Positions 56,901 to 63,863 of a stretch of DNA of 64,000 nt are shown here, one piece after another (the stretch's first letter is position 1; each line of letters starts with the position of its first letter). Origin of the DNA: JALZHR01 sp036388475 (GTDB lineage Bacteria > Acidobacteriota > Blastocatellia > Pyrinomonadales > Pyrinomonadaceae); assembly GCA_036388475.1 (NCBI GenBank), contig DASVRT010000021.1:85100-149099 (forward strand), given 5' to 3'. The position numbers and the translations under genes are program-made. Under the pieces are notes generated by a model. The model saw only the letters and a program-made list of their open reading frames with translations. It searched no databases and was not told the DNA's origin.

Positions 56901-57530
56901 TCACTGCTTTGATTGAATCGTCACAGTTTTAATTTTTACGTCGTCCATCGGGCGCTCGCCGCTGCGCGGCACGCCGGCAATGGTTTTGACGTTGTTCATT
57001 CCGTCGATGACTTTACCGAAAACCGTGTAATTATTATCAAACTCCGGCTGTCGTTTCAACATAATAAAAAACTGCGAGTTTGCCGAATCGACATCCTGCG
57101 AACGCGCCGCGCCGACGATTCCCGTATCATATGGAATATCGGAAAATTCGGCTTTGACGTTCGGTTTATCCGAGTGTCCCGTACCGTCGTTGTCCGGGTC
57201 GGCGTCTTTCGAGAGCGGGTCGCCGCCCTGAATGACCGAAGCGTTGATGCGATGAAAGGACGTGCCGTTATAAAAGCCTTCGCGCGCCAGTTCCTTAAAG
57301 CGTTTAACGGCTTCGGGCGCGATGTTCGAATACAGCTCAATCGTGATTTTCCCGAACGCGCCGCCGCTTTCCATTTCGATAACGGCGACTTCGCTGTCGG
57401 CGACCGGCGCGACGCCTTTTTTGACGGCGGCGTTTTTGTTGCCGGATTTATTGCTCGCCGTCTGGTTTCGGTTACAGGCGAAAAGCATTAGGAAAAGCGT
57501 TAACAATAAAAGAAATTTCAAAGTTTTCAT
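56901..57530 (-). CDS. Lipoprotein cyclophilin (peptidyl-prolyl isomerase)
   Basis: A 209-residue lipoprotein with lipobox LFAC (Cys19). After a Lys/Asn-rich linker (about 20-45) comes the cyclophilin domain: NIAPEAVKRFKELAREGFYNGTSFHRI near 75-101, QGGDP near 107, SQFFIML near 153 and FGKVIDGM near 171. It helps fold extracytoplasmic proteins. The domain is the short bacterial type. A second, cytosolic, cyclophilin gene lies 1.2 kb upstream. Its stop is 1 bp from the endonuclease-like ATG. Confidence 0.93.
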   Translation of the reverse strand: MKTLKFLLLLTLFLMLFACNRNQTASNKSGNKNAAVKKGVAPVADSEVAVIEMESGGAFGKITIELYSNIAPEAVKRFKELAREGFYNGTSFHRINASVIQGGDPLSKDADPDNDGTGHSDKPNVKAEFSDIPYDTGIVGAARSQDVDSANSQFFIMLKRQPEFDNNYTVFGKVIDGMNNVKTIAGVPRSGERPMDDVKIKTVTIQSKQ

Positions 57531-57540
57531 AGGTTTAATT

Positions 57541-57599
57541 AGTCGAGCGTCATAGGAAAAGACTTTTTGCTCGCCGCGCTCGGCTCTTGACGCTCGACT
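57541..57599. repeat. Perfect 12-bp hairpin between cyclophilin and dtd
   Basis: AGTCGAGCGTCA (57541-57552) pairs with TGACGCTCGACT (57588-57599). The loop is 35 bp and also holds GAGCG-type complements. It fills the gap between two leftward genes. Confidence 0.75.
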
Positions 57600-57606
57600 T
57601 GTAATT

Positions 57607-58056
57607 TTAAAAAAGCTTCGCGCTGTCGAGCAGAATCGTCACCGGACCGTCGTTAACGAGTTCGACCTCCATCATTGCCTGGAATTTTCCGGTTTCGACT
57701 TTCGCAATTTGTTTTCGCGCTTGTGCCGCAAAAAATTCATACAGGCGATTGGCTTCGGCGGGCGCGGCGGCTTCGATAAAAGAAGGTCGCCTGCCTTTGC
57801 GCGCGTCGCCGTAAAGCGTAAACTGCGAAACGACGAGCAGCGCGCCCGAAATCTCCGGCAGGGAAAGATTCATTTTGCCGTCGGCGTCTTCAAAGATGCG
57901 CAGATTCAACGTTTTTTCCAACAGGTAAATCGCTTCCTTTTCCGTGTCCTCGCGCGAAATGCCGAGCAAAACTAAAATTCCTTTGCCGATTTCGCCGACG
58001 GTTTCGCCGCCGACCGTGACTCTGGCGCGCGAAACTCTCTGCAAAACCGCTCTCAT
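57607..58056 (-). CDS. dtd: D-aminoacyl-tRNA deacylase
   Basis: A 149-residue Dtd. It frees tRNA from mischarged D-amino acids and glycine. MRAVLQRVSRARVTVGGE at the start, SQFTLYGDARKGRRPSF near 79-95 and the NDGPVT motif near 135-140 (Gly-Pro cross-subunit motif) are complete. I start at 58056; the longer frame runs into heptad repeat sequence. The length is that of the family. Confidence 0.95.
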   Translation of the reverse strand: MRAVLQRVSRARVTVGGETVGEIGKGILVLLGISREDTEKEAIYLLEKTLNLRIFEDADGKMNLSLPEISGALLVVSQFTLYGDARKGRRPSFIEAAAPAEANRLYEFFAAQARKQIAKVETGKFQAMMEVELVNDGPVTILLDSAKLF

Positions 58057-58059
58057 AAA

Positions 58060-58160
58060 GTGGAAAGGTGAAAAAGTGAAAGAGCGAAAGAGTGAAAAAG
58101 CGTGTCGATTTCCGTCAGCCAAACTTTTTCACCTTTTCACTTTTTCACTCTTTCACTTTT
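58060..58160. repeat. Octad-armed hairpin, AAAGAGTG type
   Basis: Left units such as GTGAAAAA, GTGAAAGA, GCGAAAGA, GTGAAAAA; right their complements ACTTTTTCACTCTTTCACTT. The core is GCGTGTCGATTTCCGTCAGC. Ends at the cyclophilin stop. Confidence 0.83.
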
Positions 58161-58654
58161 TAGCTTTGCTCTTCAATCGTGACTTTATTCATCACGACCG
58201 GTTCGAGCGGTTTGTCGTTCGGGTTGGTTTTAACTTCGGCGATGGCGTCAATCACGTCCTGACCTTCGACGACGCGCCCGAATTTCGTGTAGCTCGGCGG
58301 CAGCGGGTAATCGATGTGCATAATGAAAAATTGCGAGCCGTTCGTATTCGGTCCCGAATTTGCCATCGCCACCGTGCCTTTGTGATACGCGCCGACCGTG
58401 TAAAGCGGCGAAGTGCGATTGATTTCGTCGTCAAACTTTCCGCCCCAGGCTGATTCGCCGCCGTAGCCCATTCCCAGAGGGTCGCCGCCCTGAATCATAA
58501 AATTTTTGATGACGCGGTGAAAAATCACGCCGTCGTAATAACCCTTTTCCGCCAGCAGGCGAAAATTTTCGGTCGTTTTCGGCGCGTCCTGTTCGAGTAA
58601 TTCAAATTTGATGGTGCCTTTATTGGTTTCGATAACTGCAATTCTGTTTGCCAT
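58160..58654 (-). CDS. Cytosolic cyclophilin-type peptidyl-prolyl isomerase
   Basis: A 164-residue single-domain cyclophilin without a signal peptide. ENFRLLAEKGYYDGVIFHRV near 31-50, QGGDPLGMGYGGES near 57-70, SGPNTNGSQFFIM near 98-110 and KFGRVVEG near 121. I start at 58654, which has AAGGAG about ten bases upstream; an ATG further up adds only ten leader residues. It is the cytosolic counterpart of the lipoprotein cyclophilin at 56901. Confidence 0.95.
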   Translation of the reverse strand: MANRIAVIETNKGTIKFELLEQDAPKTTENFRLLAEKGYYDGVIFHRVIKNFMIQGGDPLGMGYGGESAWGGKFDDEINRTSPLYTVGAYHKGTVAMANSGPNTNGSQFFIMHIDYPLPPSYTKFGRVVEGQDVIDAIAEVKTNPNDKPLEPVVMNKVTIEEQS

Positions 58655-58719
58655 TAATAAAATCTCCTTGAAATATAAAATCAAAGATTATCAAAAAATG
58701 AGCGCAGATAGAAATTCAG

Positions 58720-59586
58720 TTAATCGACGCTCAAAATAAATCTTTCGATTGCCGCCGCGACGCCGTTTTCGTCGTTTGACAAGGTTTTTTGAAAATTTTC
58801 GTTTTCCAGCAGTTCGGGCGCGGCGTTGCCCATAACGACAGGCGTTCCGGCAAATTCGAGCATCTGCAAATCGTTAAAATTATCGCCGACGACCATCACG
58901 TTTTCCGGCGTCAGATTTTCGATGACGGCTAGTTTTTCCAGACCGATGCCTTTCGACGCGTCGGGCGGCAGAATATCAATCAGCGTGAAATCCAGACGCG
59001 GGTAACGGGTCGTCAGAATCGTCGCCGTCTCGCTTAATTCATTTTGCAGAATCGTTTCTAAATGAGCCATCGGCGCGCATTTGCCCGAAAAGGAAACGTG
59101 CACGGTTTCCGTCTCGTCGAGAACGTCTTCCAGATGCGGGACGTGCAGAACGGCTTCTTCGGCTTCGTCGCCGTGCAGGTGTTTCGACCAGACGATGTAT
59201 TTTTGCAGCGGAATATTTTCGGCGGAAACGCGCTCGTAGAGCAAAGTGCCTTTGCCGTGCGGGTCGGCGCTCAAAAGCGCGTCGGCGCCGAACTCGCGCC
59301 CGACACGTAAGACTTCACGCACGGTTTCGTTTGATAAAAGCGAAGCGGAGACGGTTTCCAGCGTTTGGGCGTATTTCAAAAGCGCGCCGTTATGCGTAAT
59401 CAGCGGCGCGTTCAGTTCCAGCTGCAAACCGACCGGGCGCGCGTCGCGAAAACGCCTGCCGGTCGCGATTGTCACCAGCACGCCTTTTTCTTCGGCTTGG
59501 CGAATAGCTTCGAGGTTGGCAGCAGGGATTTTGCCCTTTGAATCGAGCAAAGTTCCGTCGAGGTCGAGCGCGAGAAGTTTTATCAT
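58720..59586 (-). CDS. Cof-type HAD-IIB phosphatase
   Basis: A 288-residue HAD hydrolase of the Cof/YbiV group, which dephosphorylate sugar phosphates or flavin nucleotides. Motif I LALDLDGTLLDS gives Asp8 and Asp10; motif II ITHNGALL is near 64; the C-terminal motif IV VVGDNFNDLQMLEFAG is near 237-252. The C2-type cap lies at about 85-185. The substrate cannot be told from sequence. Confidence 0.92.
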   Translation of the reverse strand: MIKLLALDLDGTLLDSKGKIPAANLEAIRQAEEKGVLVTIATGRRFRDARPVGLQLELNAPLITHNGALLKYAQTLETVSASLLSNETVREVLRVGREFGADALLSADPHGKGTLLYERVSAENIPLQKYIVWSKHLHGDEAEEAVLHVPHLEDVLDETETVHVSFSGKCAPMAHLETILQNELSETATILTTRYPRLDFTLIDILPPDASKGIGLEKLAVIENLTPENVMVVGDNFNDLQMLEFAGTPVVMGNAAPELLENENFQKTLSNDENGVAAAIERFILSVD

Positions 59587-59604
59587 TAAATTATTATTGT
59601 CAGC

Positions 59605-59820
59605 TTATCTTTCGGTTTCATCAGCCGCCAGCATCGCTAAAAAGCGTTGGTAAACACTAAAGACTTCTTTAAGTGATACGGTCGGTACACGATTCGATTC
59701 TTCAGGAGAATAAAAAGTTGACCTTTTATCTTCGCCGAGGAAAGGCTCGCGAGGAATTTGCCCGCCGTAAAAGGCAATTGTTAAATTGCTGGCAATCAAA
59801 TGCCGTGTATTATCGTCCAT
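59605..59820 (-). CDS. Small conserved-looking protein, unknown function
   Basis: A 71-residue product (from MDDNTRHLIASNLTIAFYGG to LAADETER). It has no signal peptide or membrane helix. A short aromatic and Pro-rich middle (FLGEDKRSTFYSPEE) separates two helices. No ribosome-binding site is clear. I accept it because it fits the 266-bp gap between two well-supported leftward genes with no repeats, and its codon use agrees with neighbours. I do not recognise a family. Confidence 0.55.
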   Translation of the reverse strand: MDDNTRHLIASNLTIAFYGGQIPREPFLGEDKRSTFYSPEESNRVPTVSLKEVFSVYQRFLAMLAADETER

Positions 59821-59852
59821 AATGTAATTCCGCCGGAATATTTATAGCTGCG

Positions 59853-60926
59853 TTAATTATTTGCTTCCTGCTCGCGCTTTTTCTGTCTTTGCTGTTCCAG
59901 CCAGACCTGATACGCGGCTTTCCCGCGTTCGAATTCGGCGGCGGACGCGTAGAAATGATGCGAGCCGTCGTTTTTCTCGACGTTCAGAACATAATAAATA
60001 TAATCGGTCTGCGCGGGATTCAGCGCCGCCGTCAGCGCGCTTTCCGAAACCGAGGAAATCGGCGCGGGCGGCAGTCCGGCGTATTTGCGCGTGTTGTATG
60101 GCGAATCGACTTCGAGGTCGCTTTTGTTAATCGTGCCGTCCCAGCGGTTCTGCATTTTCGCCACGTAAACCGCCGTCTGGTCGATGCCGAGCGCGATTCC
60201 TTTGTTCAGGCGATTGTAGATGACGGACGCGACAATCGCGCGCTCGTTGTCAAATTTCGATTCGGTTTCAATCAAACTGGCAATCGTCACGACTTCGTGC
60301 GGCGTGCGTCCCAATGCGCGCGCTTTCTCGTTCCATTCCGGCTTCCAGGTTTTTTTAAACTGCTCGACCATCGTTTTGATGGCTTGCTGCGGCGTCGAGC
60401 CTTTCGGCAGGCTGTAAGTGCTCGGGTACATATAACCTTCGAGATTTTTCGCGTTCGTGTCCAAATCTTTGATAAGACTGACGTCTTCCATCAAATACAA
60501 AACCGCTTTTTCGTCCATCGGCGGATTGGTCGGAAATTTTTCGGCGAGGCGTTTGGCGATGTCAAAACGCGTCCAGCCTTCGGGAATCGTGAGTTTGACG
60601 GTGCGCTCCTCGCCTTTTTCCAGTTCCTGCAAAACTTCGAGCGGCGTAATCGGCGATTCGAATTGATATTCGCCCGCCTTTAATTTGCCGGCATCGCCGA
60701 ACGAGCGCAGGTAAATCTGCGTCGAAAGCGGGTTGGCGAGAATGCCTTCGGCGGCGAGCTTGTCGATGATTTCGTTCGGCGTCGAGCCTTTCGGAATGAC
60801 GATGAATTGATTTGTTTTGTTGTGCGCGTGCGCGGCGTTCAGCGATTTGTAAAGCCAGAAGGCTGCGCCGCCGCCCGCTAAAACCGCTAAAATAAAGAGT
60901 AAAACAAGAATTTTTAAGAATTTCAT
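59853..60926 (-). CDS. mltG: Endolytic murein transglycosylase MltG
   Basis: A 357-residue inner-membrane enzyme that cuts nascent glycan strands and sets their length. One helix at about 4-25. GSTPNEIIDKLAAEGIL near 48-64 begins the LysM-like domain. The catalytic domain has VTIASLIETESKFDNERAIV near 213-232, with the essential Glu, then IPLGIDQTAVY-like ALGIDQTAVYVAK and NTRKYAGLPPAPISSV near 281-296. It ends with a Lys/Gln-rich tail. The YqgF partner is not next to it. Confidence 0.95.
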   Translation of the reverse strand: MKFLKILVLLFILAVLAGGGAAFWLYKSLNAAHAHNKTNQFIVIPKGSTPNEIIDKLAAEGILANPLSTQIYLRSFGDAGKLKAGEYQFESPITPLEVLQELEKGEERTVKLTIPEGWTRFDIAKRLAEKFPTNPPMDEKAVLYLMEDVSLIKDLDTNAKNLEGYMYPSTYSLPKGSTPQQAIKTMVEQFKKTWKPEWNEKARALGRTPHEVVTIASLIETESKFDNERAIVASVIYNRLNKGIALGIDQTAVYVAKMQNRWDGTINKSDLEVDSPYNTRKYAGLPPAPISSVSESALTAALNPAQTDYIYYVLNVEKNDGSHHFYASAAEFERGKAAYQVWLEQQRQKKREQEANN

Positions 60927-60944
60927 TGCTGAAAAAGTTTAACA

Positions 60945-61064
60945 AAAGTGAGATGAGAAGTGAAAAGTCGGAACTGAGAACTGAAAACCGAGAACCGAAC
61001 ACGGTTTTTACTTCTCGGTTCTCGCTTTTCACTTCTCGGTTTTCAGTTCTCAGTTCCGGCTTCT
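60945..61064. repeat. Heptad-armed hairpin, CTGAGAA type, 26-bp perfect arms
   Basis: Arms 60969-60994 and 61033-61058 are perfect complements beginning CGGAACTGAG, flanked by further partial units. It sits between divergent genes, a rarer position for this family. Confidence 0.92.
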
Positions 61065-61084
61065 GATTGTGGTAAATTTTTTCT

Positions 61085-61663
61085 ATGAAACGAATTTTTG
61101 TGGCGATTGATATTTCCGAAGCAGCCAGGCGAAAAGCTTCCGAATATATTGAAAGTTTGCGGCGTAGATTTCCCGGATTGCGCGTCGGCTGGGACAAACA
61201 CGAAAAGCTGCACCTGACGTTGAAATTTCTGGGCGATACCAGCGATGAGCAGCTTGAGAAATTGACGAGAGCGGCGGAAAAAACGGCGCGGGAAATTTCA
61301 AGCTTTAAATTGCGCATTGCCGACACCGGCGTTTTTCCGAATCAGCGAAAAGCGCGCGTGTTGTGGCTCGGCGTGAAAGACGAAAAGGGAATCTTGCGAA
61401 AATTAAGCGAAGCTCTGGAAAACGAATGCGAGCGGCAGGGTTTTACACGCGAAAAGAGAGATTTTAAAGCGCACCTGACGATTGCGCGGCTGCGCGAGCC
61501 GGAAAAATCAAAAAATTTGGTCGAAGCGCATTTGCAGGAAAAATTTGAAGCCGTAGAATTTGAAGTTTCCGAAATCGTGATTTATCAAAGCGAGCTTTCG
61601 CCGCAGGGCTCGCGTTACGCGGTCGTTTCAAAACACGCTTTTAAAGTGATAGGTGATAAGTGA
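61085..61663 (+). CDS. thpR: RNA 2',3'-cyclic phosphodiesterase
   Basis: A 192-residue 2H phosphoesterase of the LigT/ThpR family. Its two HxT motifs are His43-Leu-Thr45 (KLHLTLKFLG) and His130-Leu-Thr132 (KAHLTIARL). It opens 2',3'-cyclic phosphates at RNA ends and can ligate tRNA halves in vitro. The start at 61085 lies next to a heptad hairpin and has no obvious ribosome-binding site. The last residues and TGA (KVIGDK) are encoded by the left arm of the next hairpin. Confidence 0.93.
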   Translation: MKRIFVAIDISEAARRKASEYIESLRRRFPGLRVGWDKHEKLHLTLKFLGDTSDEQLEKLTRAAEKTAREISSFKLRIADTGVFPNQRKARVLWLGVKDEKGILRKLSEALENECERQGFTREKRDFKAHLTIARLREPEKSKNLVEAHLQEKFEAVEFEVSEIVIYQSELSPQGSRYAVVSKHAFKVIGDK

Positions 61664-61722
61664 TAAGTGATAAGGAAGAAGCAAATTTCTTTTCCTATCA
61701 CCTATCACTTATCACCTATCAC
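61640..61722. repeat. Heptad-armed hairpin, GTGATAA type, copy 2
   Basis: Units GTGATAG, GTGATAA, GTGATAA, GTGATAA on the left; right TATCACCTATCACTTATCAC. The core GGAAGAAGCAAATTTCTTTT resembles the core at 31984-32050. Gives the thpR stop. Confidence 0.88.
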
Positions 61723-61729
61723 TGCGCAG

Positions 61730-62017
61730 TTAAAAATTCTTGCCTTCGACTTCGGAAACGGCGTTTTGCAGAAAAACTTCGATGCCTTCGATTTCAAAGC
61801 CGTGCTCGCGCTCGATGCGTTTGATAATCGGTGCGGAATCGGAATCGAGAAAATACAAATCCGCCAAATCAATCGTCAGATTTCTGTCCATTTGCGAGCG
61901 CAAATCGAGCGCGATTTTTTCCAGCAGCACGGCGTCGTCATACGTCATCGAGCCTTCGACGCGCAAAATCGTCTTTCCGCGTTCCGTGTCTTCAAGCTGC
62001 GTTAAAGTAGTCGGCAT
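61730..62017 (-). CDS. STAS-domain protein
   Basis: A 95-residue STAS-like protein. VEGSMTYDDAVLLEKIA near 20-36, the strand TIDLADLYFLDSDSAP near 48-63 and the helix after it are characteristic. The middle motif LDSDSAP puts Ser58 and Ser60 in the usual phospho-site. STAS proteins switch partners or act as anti-anti-sigma factors. No sigma factor or anti-sigma kinase is close. It lies convergent to thpR. Confidence 0.78.
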   Translation of the reverse strand: MPTTLTQLEDTERGKTILRVEGSMTYDDAVLLEKIALDLRSQMDRNLTIDLADLYFLDSDSAPIIKRIEREHGFEIEGIEVFLQNAVSEVEGKNF

Positions 62018-62194
62018 TTGTCTGCTAGGATTTAACGAAAAAAAAGCTATAAAATCAACTGCGAATTATTTCCGTCATTAGTAAAGACAACAAAATGAAA
62101 GAAAAGGTTTCAGTTTTTTATTTCATCAGAGAAATAGTTGTGCGGTTAATCCAAATCGACGGCTGATTTGATTTAAAAAGAAGTGTTCGCGGGC

Positions 62195-62275
62195 GCGCGA
62201 CAGGCGCGAAAAAAAAGAAAGAGAATAATTCACTGTGAACTATTCTCATTCTTTTGCATTCTTTCGCGTCTTTTG
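62195..62275. repeat. Hairpin between the STAS and Spy-like genes
   Basis: AGAATAATTCAC / GTGAACTATTCT at about 62220-62246 pair around a single base, with outer AAAAGAAAG/CATTCTTTT-type flanks. The whole gap (62018-62301, 284 bp) has no gene. Confidence 0.6.
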
Positions 62276-62301
62276 TGAGTCTGATTTTTGTGTTTAATCA
62301 A

Positions 62302-62796
62302 CTAAAATTTCGGCTCAAAATCGCTGCGCCCGAATCTTTTGCCGAATCCGCCGCGCGTTTTTTCCTCGAATTTGTTTTTAATTTCGGCGGCTTTCGTGCG
62401 CTGTTCCGGCGTCAGAACGGCGAAGACGGCGGCTTTCGTGCGTTCTTTTTCGATGATTAACTGGCGGGTCGTTTCGGCTTGCTGCGCGGCAAGCCGGCTG
62501 ACTTGTTCTTCGTTGAAAACGCCGTTTGTGCCGAGGTCTTTCAGTTGCTCGTGCGTCGCGCGCGCGTTTTCGGTCAAAACCTGAATTTTAGTTTTTTCGG
62601 TTTCCGCGATTTGCTTGATTTGCGCGCGCTGCTCGTCCGATAAATCAAGCTCGTCGGCGATTTTCTCAAGCGCGAAAGGCGGCGGACCGAAAGGTCTTTC
62701 GCCTCTGCCGCCGCCGTCTCTTTTCTGCGCAAAGGCAAAAACGACGCCGATTGCCAGGATGACCAAAGCTAAAATTCCGATAGTGTATTTTTTCAT
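62302..62796 (-). CDS. Spy/CpxP-family periplasmic protein
   Basis: A 164-residue exported protein. Signal peptide about 1-22 (ending AFAQ). Two LTxxQ-type motifs are spaced as in Spy and CpxP: LSDEQRAQIKQI near 51-62 and LTPEQRTKAAEI near 130-141. The body is helical; a Gly/Arg-rich spot follows the signal. Such proteins act as chaperones or dampers of envelope stress. GGAG lies just upstream of its ATG. It is divergent from an OmpR-type regulator, the arrangement of cpxP and cpxR in enterobacteria. Confidence 0.88.
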   Translation of the reverse strand: MKKYTIGILALVILAIGVVFAFAQKRDGGGRGERPFGPPPFALEKIADELDLSDEQRAQIKQIAETEKTKIQVLTENARATHEQLKDLGTNGVFNEEQVSRLAAQQAETTRQLIIEKERTKAAVFAVLTPEQRTKAAEIKNKFEEKTRGGFGKRFGRSDFEPKF

Positions 62797-62980
62797 ACAA
62801 TTTCTCCTTAAAAATTTAAATTCGCAGATTGTTCCGCGTTCATAAGTAATAACGAATTTCGGGCGTCGAGAAACGTCTTATTATCGTGAAGTTGTGCAAA
62901 GAAAGGTAAACTTTCAGCGCCGGACAATTTACAATTCTTGACAAACTCGGCTAGGCTTTCAGCGTAAGATAAGAAGGATT

Positions 62981-63095
62981 TACGATTTTAGATTGCCGAT
63001 TTTAGATTGGATAAGGAAATTATCTTTTTAATTTATTCGGCGCGAGCCAAATTCCTTATGCAATCGCAAATCGGCAATCTAAAATCTAAAATTAA
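62981..63095. repeat. Heptad-armed element with conserved 61-bp core, copy B
   Basis: Arms TTTAGATTGCCGATTTTAGA and its complement flank the core 63005-63065, which matches 14380-14440 in reverse. The right arm (TCTAAAATCTAAAATT) ends five bases before the regulator ATG and replaces any ribosome-binding site. The rest of the gap 62797-63099 (303 bp) shows no other gene. Confidence 0.88.
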
Positions 63096-63099
63096 AAAT

Positions 63100-63804
63100 A
63101 TGTTTCGAATTTTATTGATTGACGACGACGAAGAACTTTGCGAGCTGGTTTCGGAATATTTAACGGTCGAAGGATTTACCGTCGAAGCGGTTCACGACGG
63201 CGAGACGGGTTTGCGGAAAGCGAATGCGGGCAATCACGATTTGATAATTCTGGACGTGATGCTGCCGAAAAAAAACGGTTTTGACGTTTTGCGCGAGCTG
63301 CGACAGGAAAATCAGATTCCGGTTTTGATGCTGACCGCGCGCGGCGACGATATGGAGCGCATCGTCGGGCTGGAAATCGGCGCGGACGATTATCTGGCAA
63401 AGCCTTTCAACCCGCGCGAACTGGCGGCGCGCCTGCGCGCGATTTTAAGAAGAACGCAGAATTTGCCGGAGGAATCGCTTCCGGCGGAAAAAATCCACAT
63501 TGACGACGTCGAGATTTCGCTGGCGGCGCGTTCGGCGCGGCGCGAAGGCGAAGATTTGAATCTGACTTCGGTCGAATTCGATTTGCTCGCCGAGCTTTTG
63601 AAAAACGCCGGCAAAGTCATCAAAAAAGAAGATTTGAATCAAAAAGTTTTGGGTCGCCGCCTTTCGCCTTTTGACCGCAGCCTCGATATGCACATCTCGA
63701 ATCTGCGAAAAAAGCTCGGCGCGCGCGACAGCGGCGGCAACGGCGGCGAGGAGCGCATCAAGACGATTCGCTCGGTCGGCTACATCTATACATTGAACAT
63801 TTGA
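63100..63804 (+). CDS. OmpR/PhoB-type response regulator
   Basis: A 234-residue two-domain regulator. The receiver (1-120) has Asp8-Asp10 acidic cluster, phospho-acceptor Asp52 (LIILDVMLP), Thr in LMLTARG and Lys in LAKPF. The DNA-binding winged helix (about 135-230) ends FDRSLDMHISNLRKKLG. CpxR is the closest familiar type. I start at 63100; the upstream open frame is repeat DNA. Its kinase gene is not seen downstream before the window ends. The divergent Spy-like gene is its likely target. Confidence 0.95.
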   Translation: MFRILLIDDDEELCELVSEYLTVEGFTVEAVHDGETGLRKANAGNHDLIILDVMLPKKNGFDVLRELRQENQIPVLMLTARGDDMERIVGLEIGADDYLAKPFNPRELAARLRAILRRTQNLPEESLPAEKIHIDDVEISLAARSARREGEDLNLTSVEFDLLAELLKNAGKVIKKEDLNQKVLGRRLSPFDRSLDMHISNLRKKLGARDSGGNGGEERIKTIRSVGYIYTLNI

Positions 63805-63863
63805 CATTTATCATTTATCAATGAGGATTTATCAGGCGCGTCCGAAATGATAAATCGAAAATG

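Noticed and set aside
60562..61326. 254-codon frame on the minus strand across the mltG-thpR gap
   Set aside because: It joins antisense thpR, the heptad hairpin and an alternative frame of mltG. The repeat peptide ENREVKSENREVK is only translated repeat DNA.
26408..61722. Heptad arrays as CRISPR arrays
   Set aside because: Units are 7-9 bp, adjacent without spacers and paired with inverted copies. There are no cas genes.
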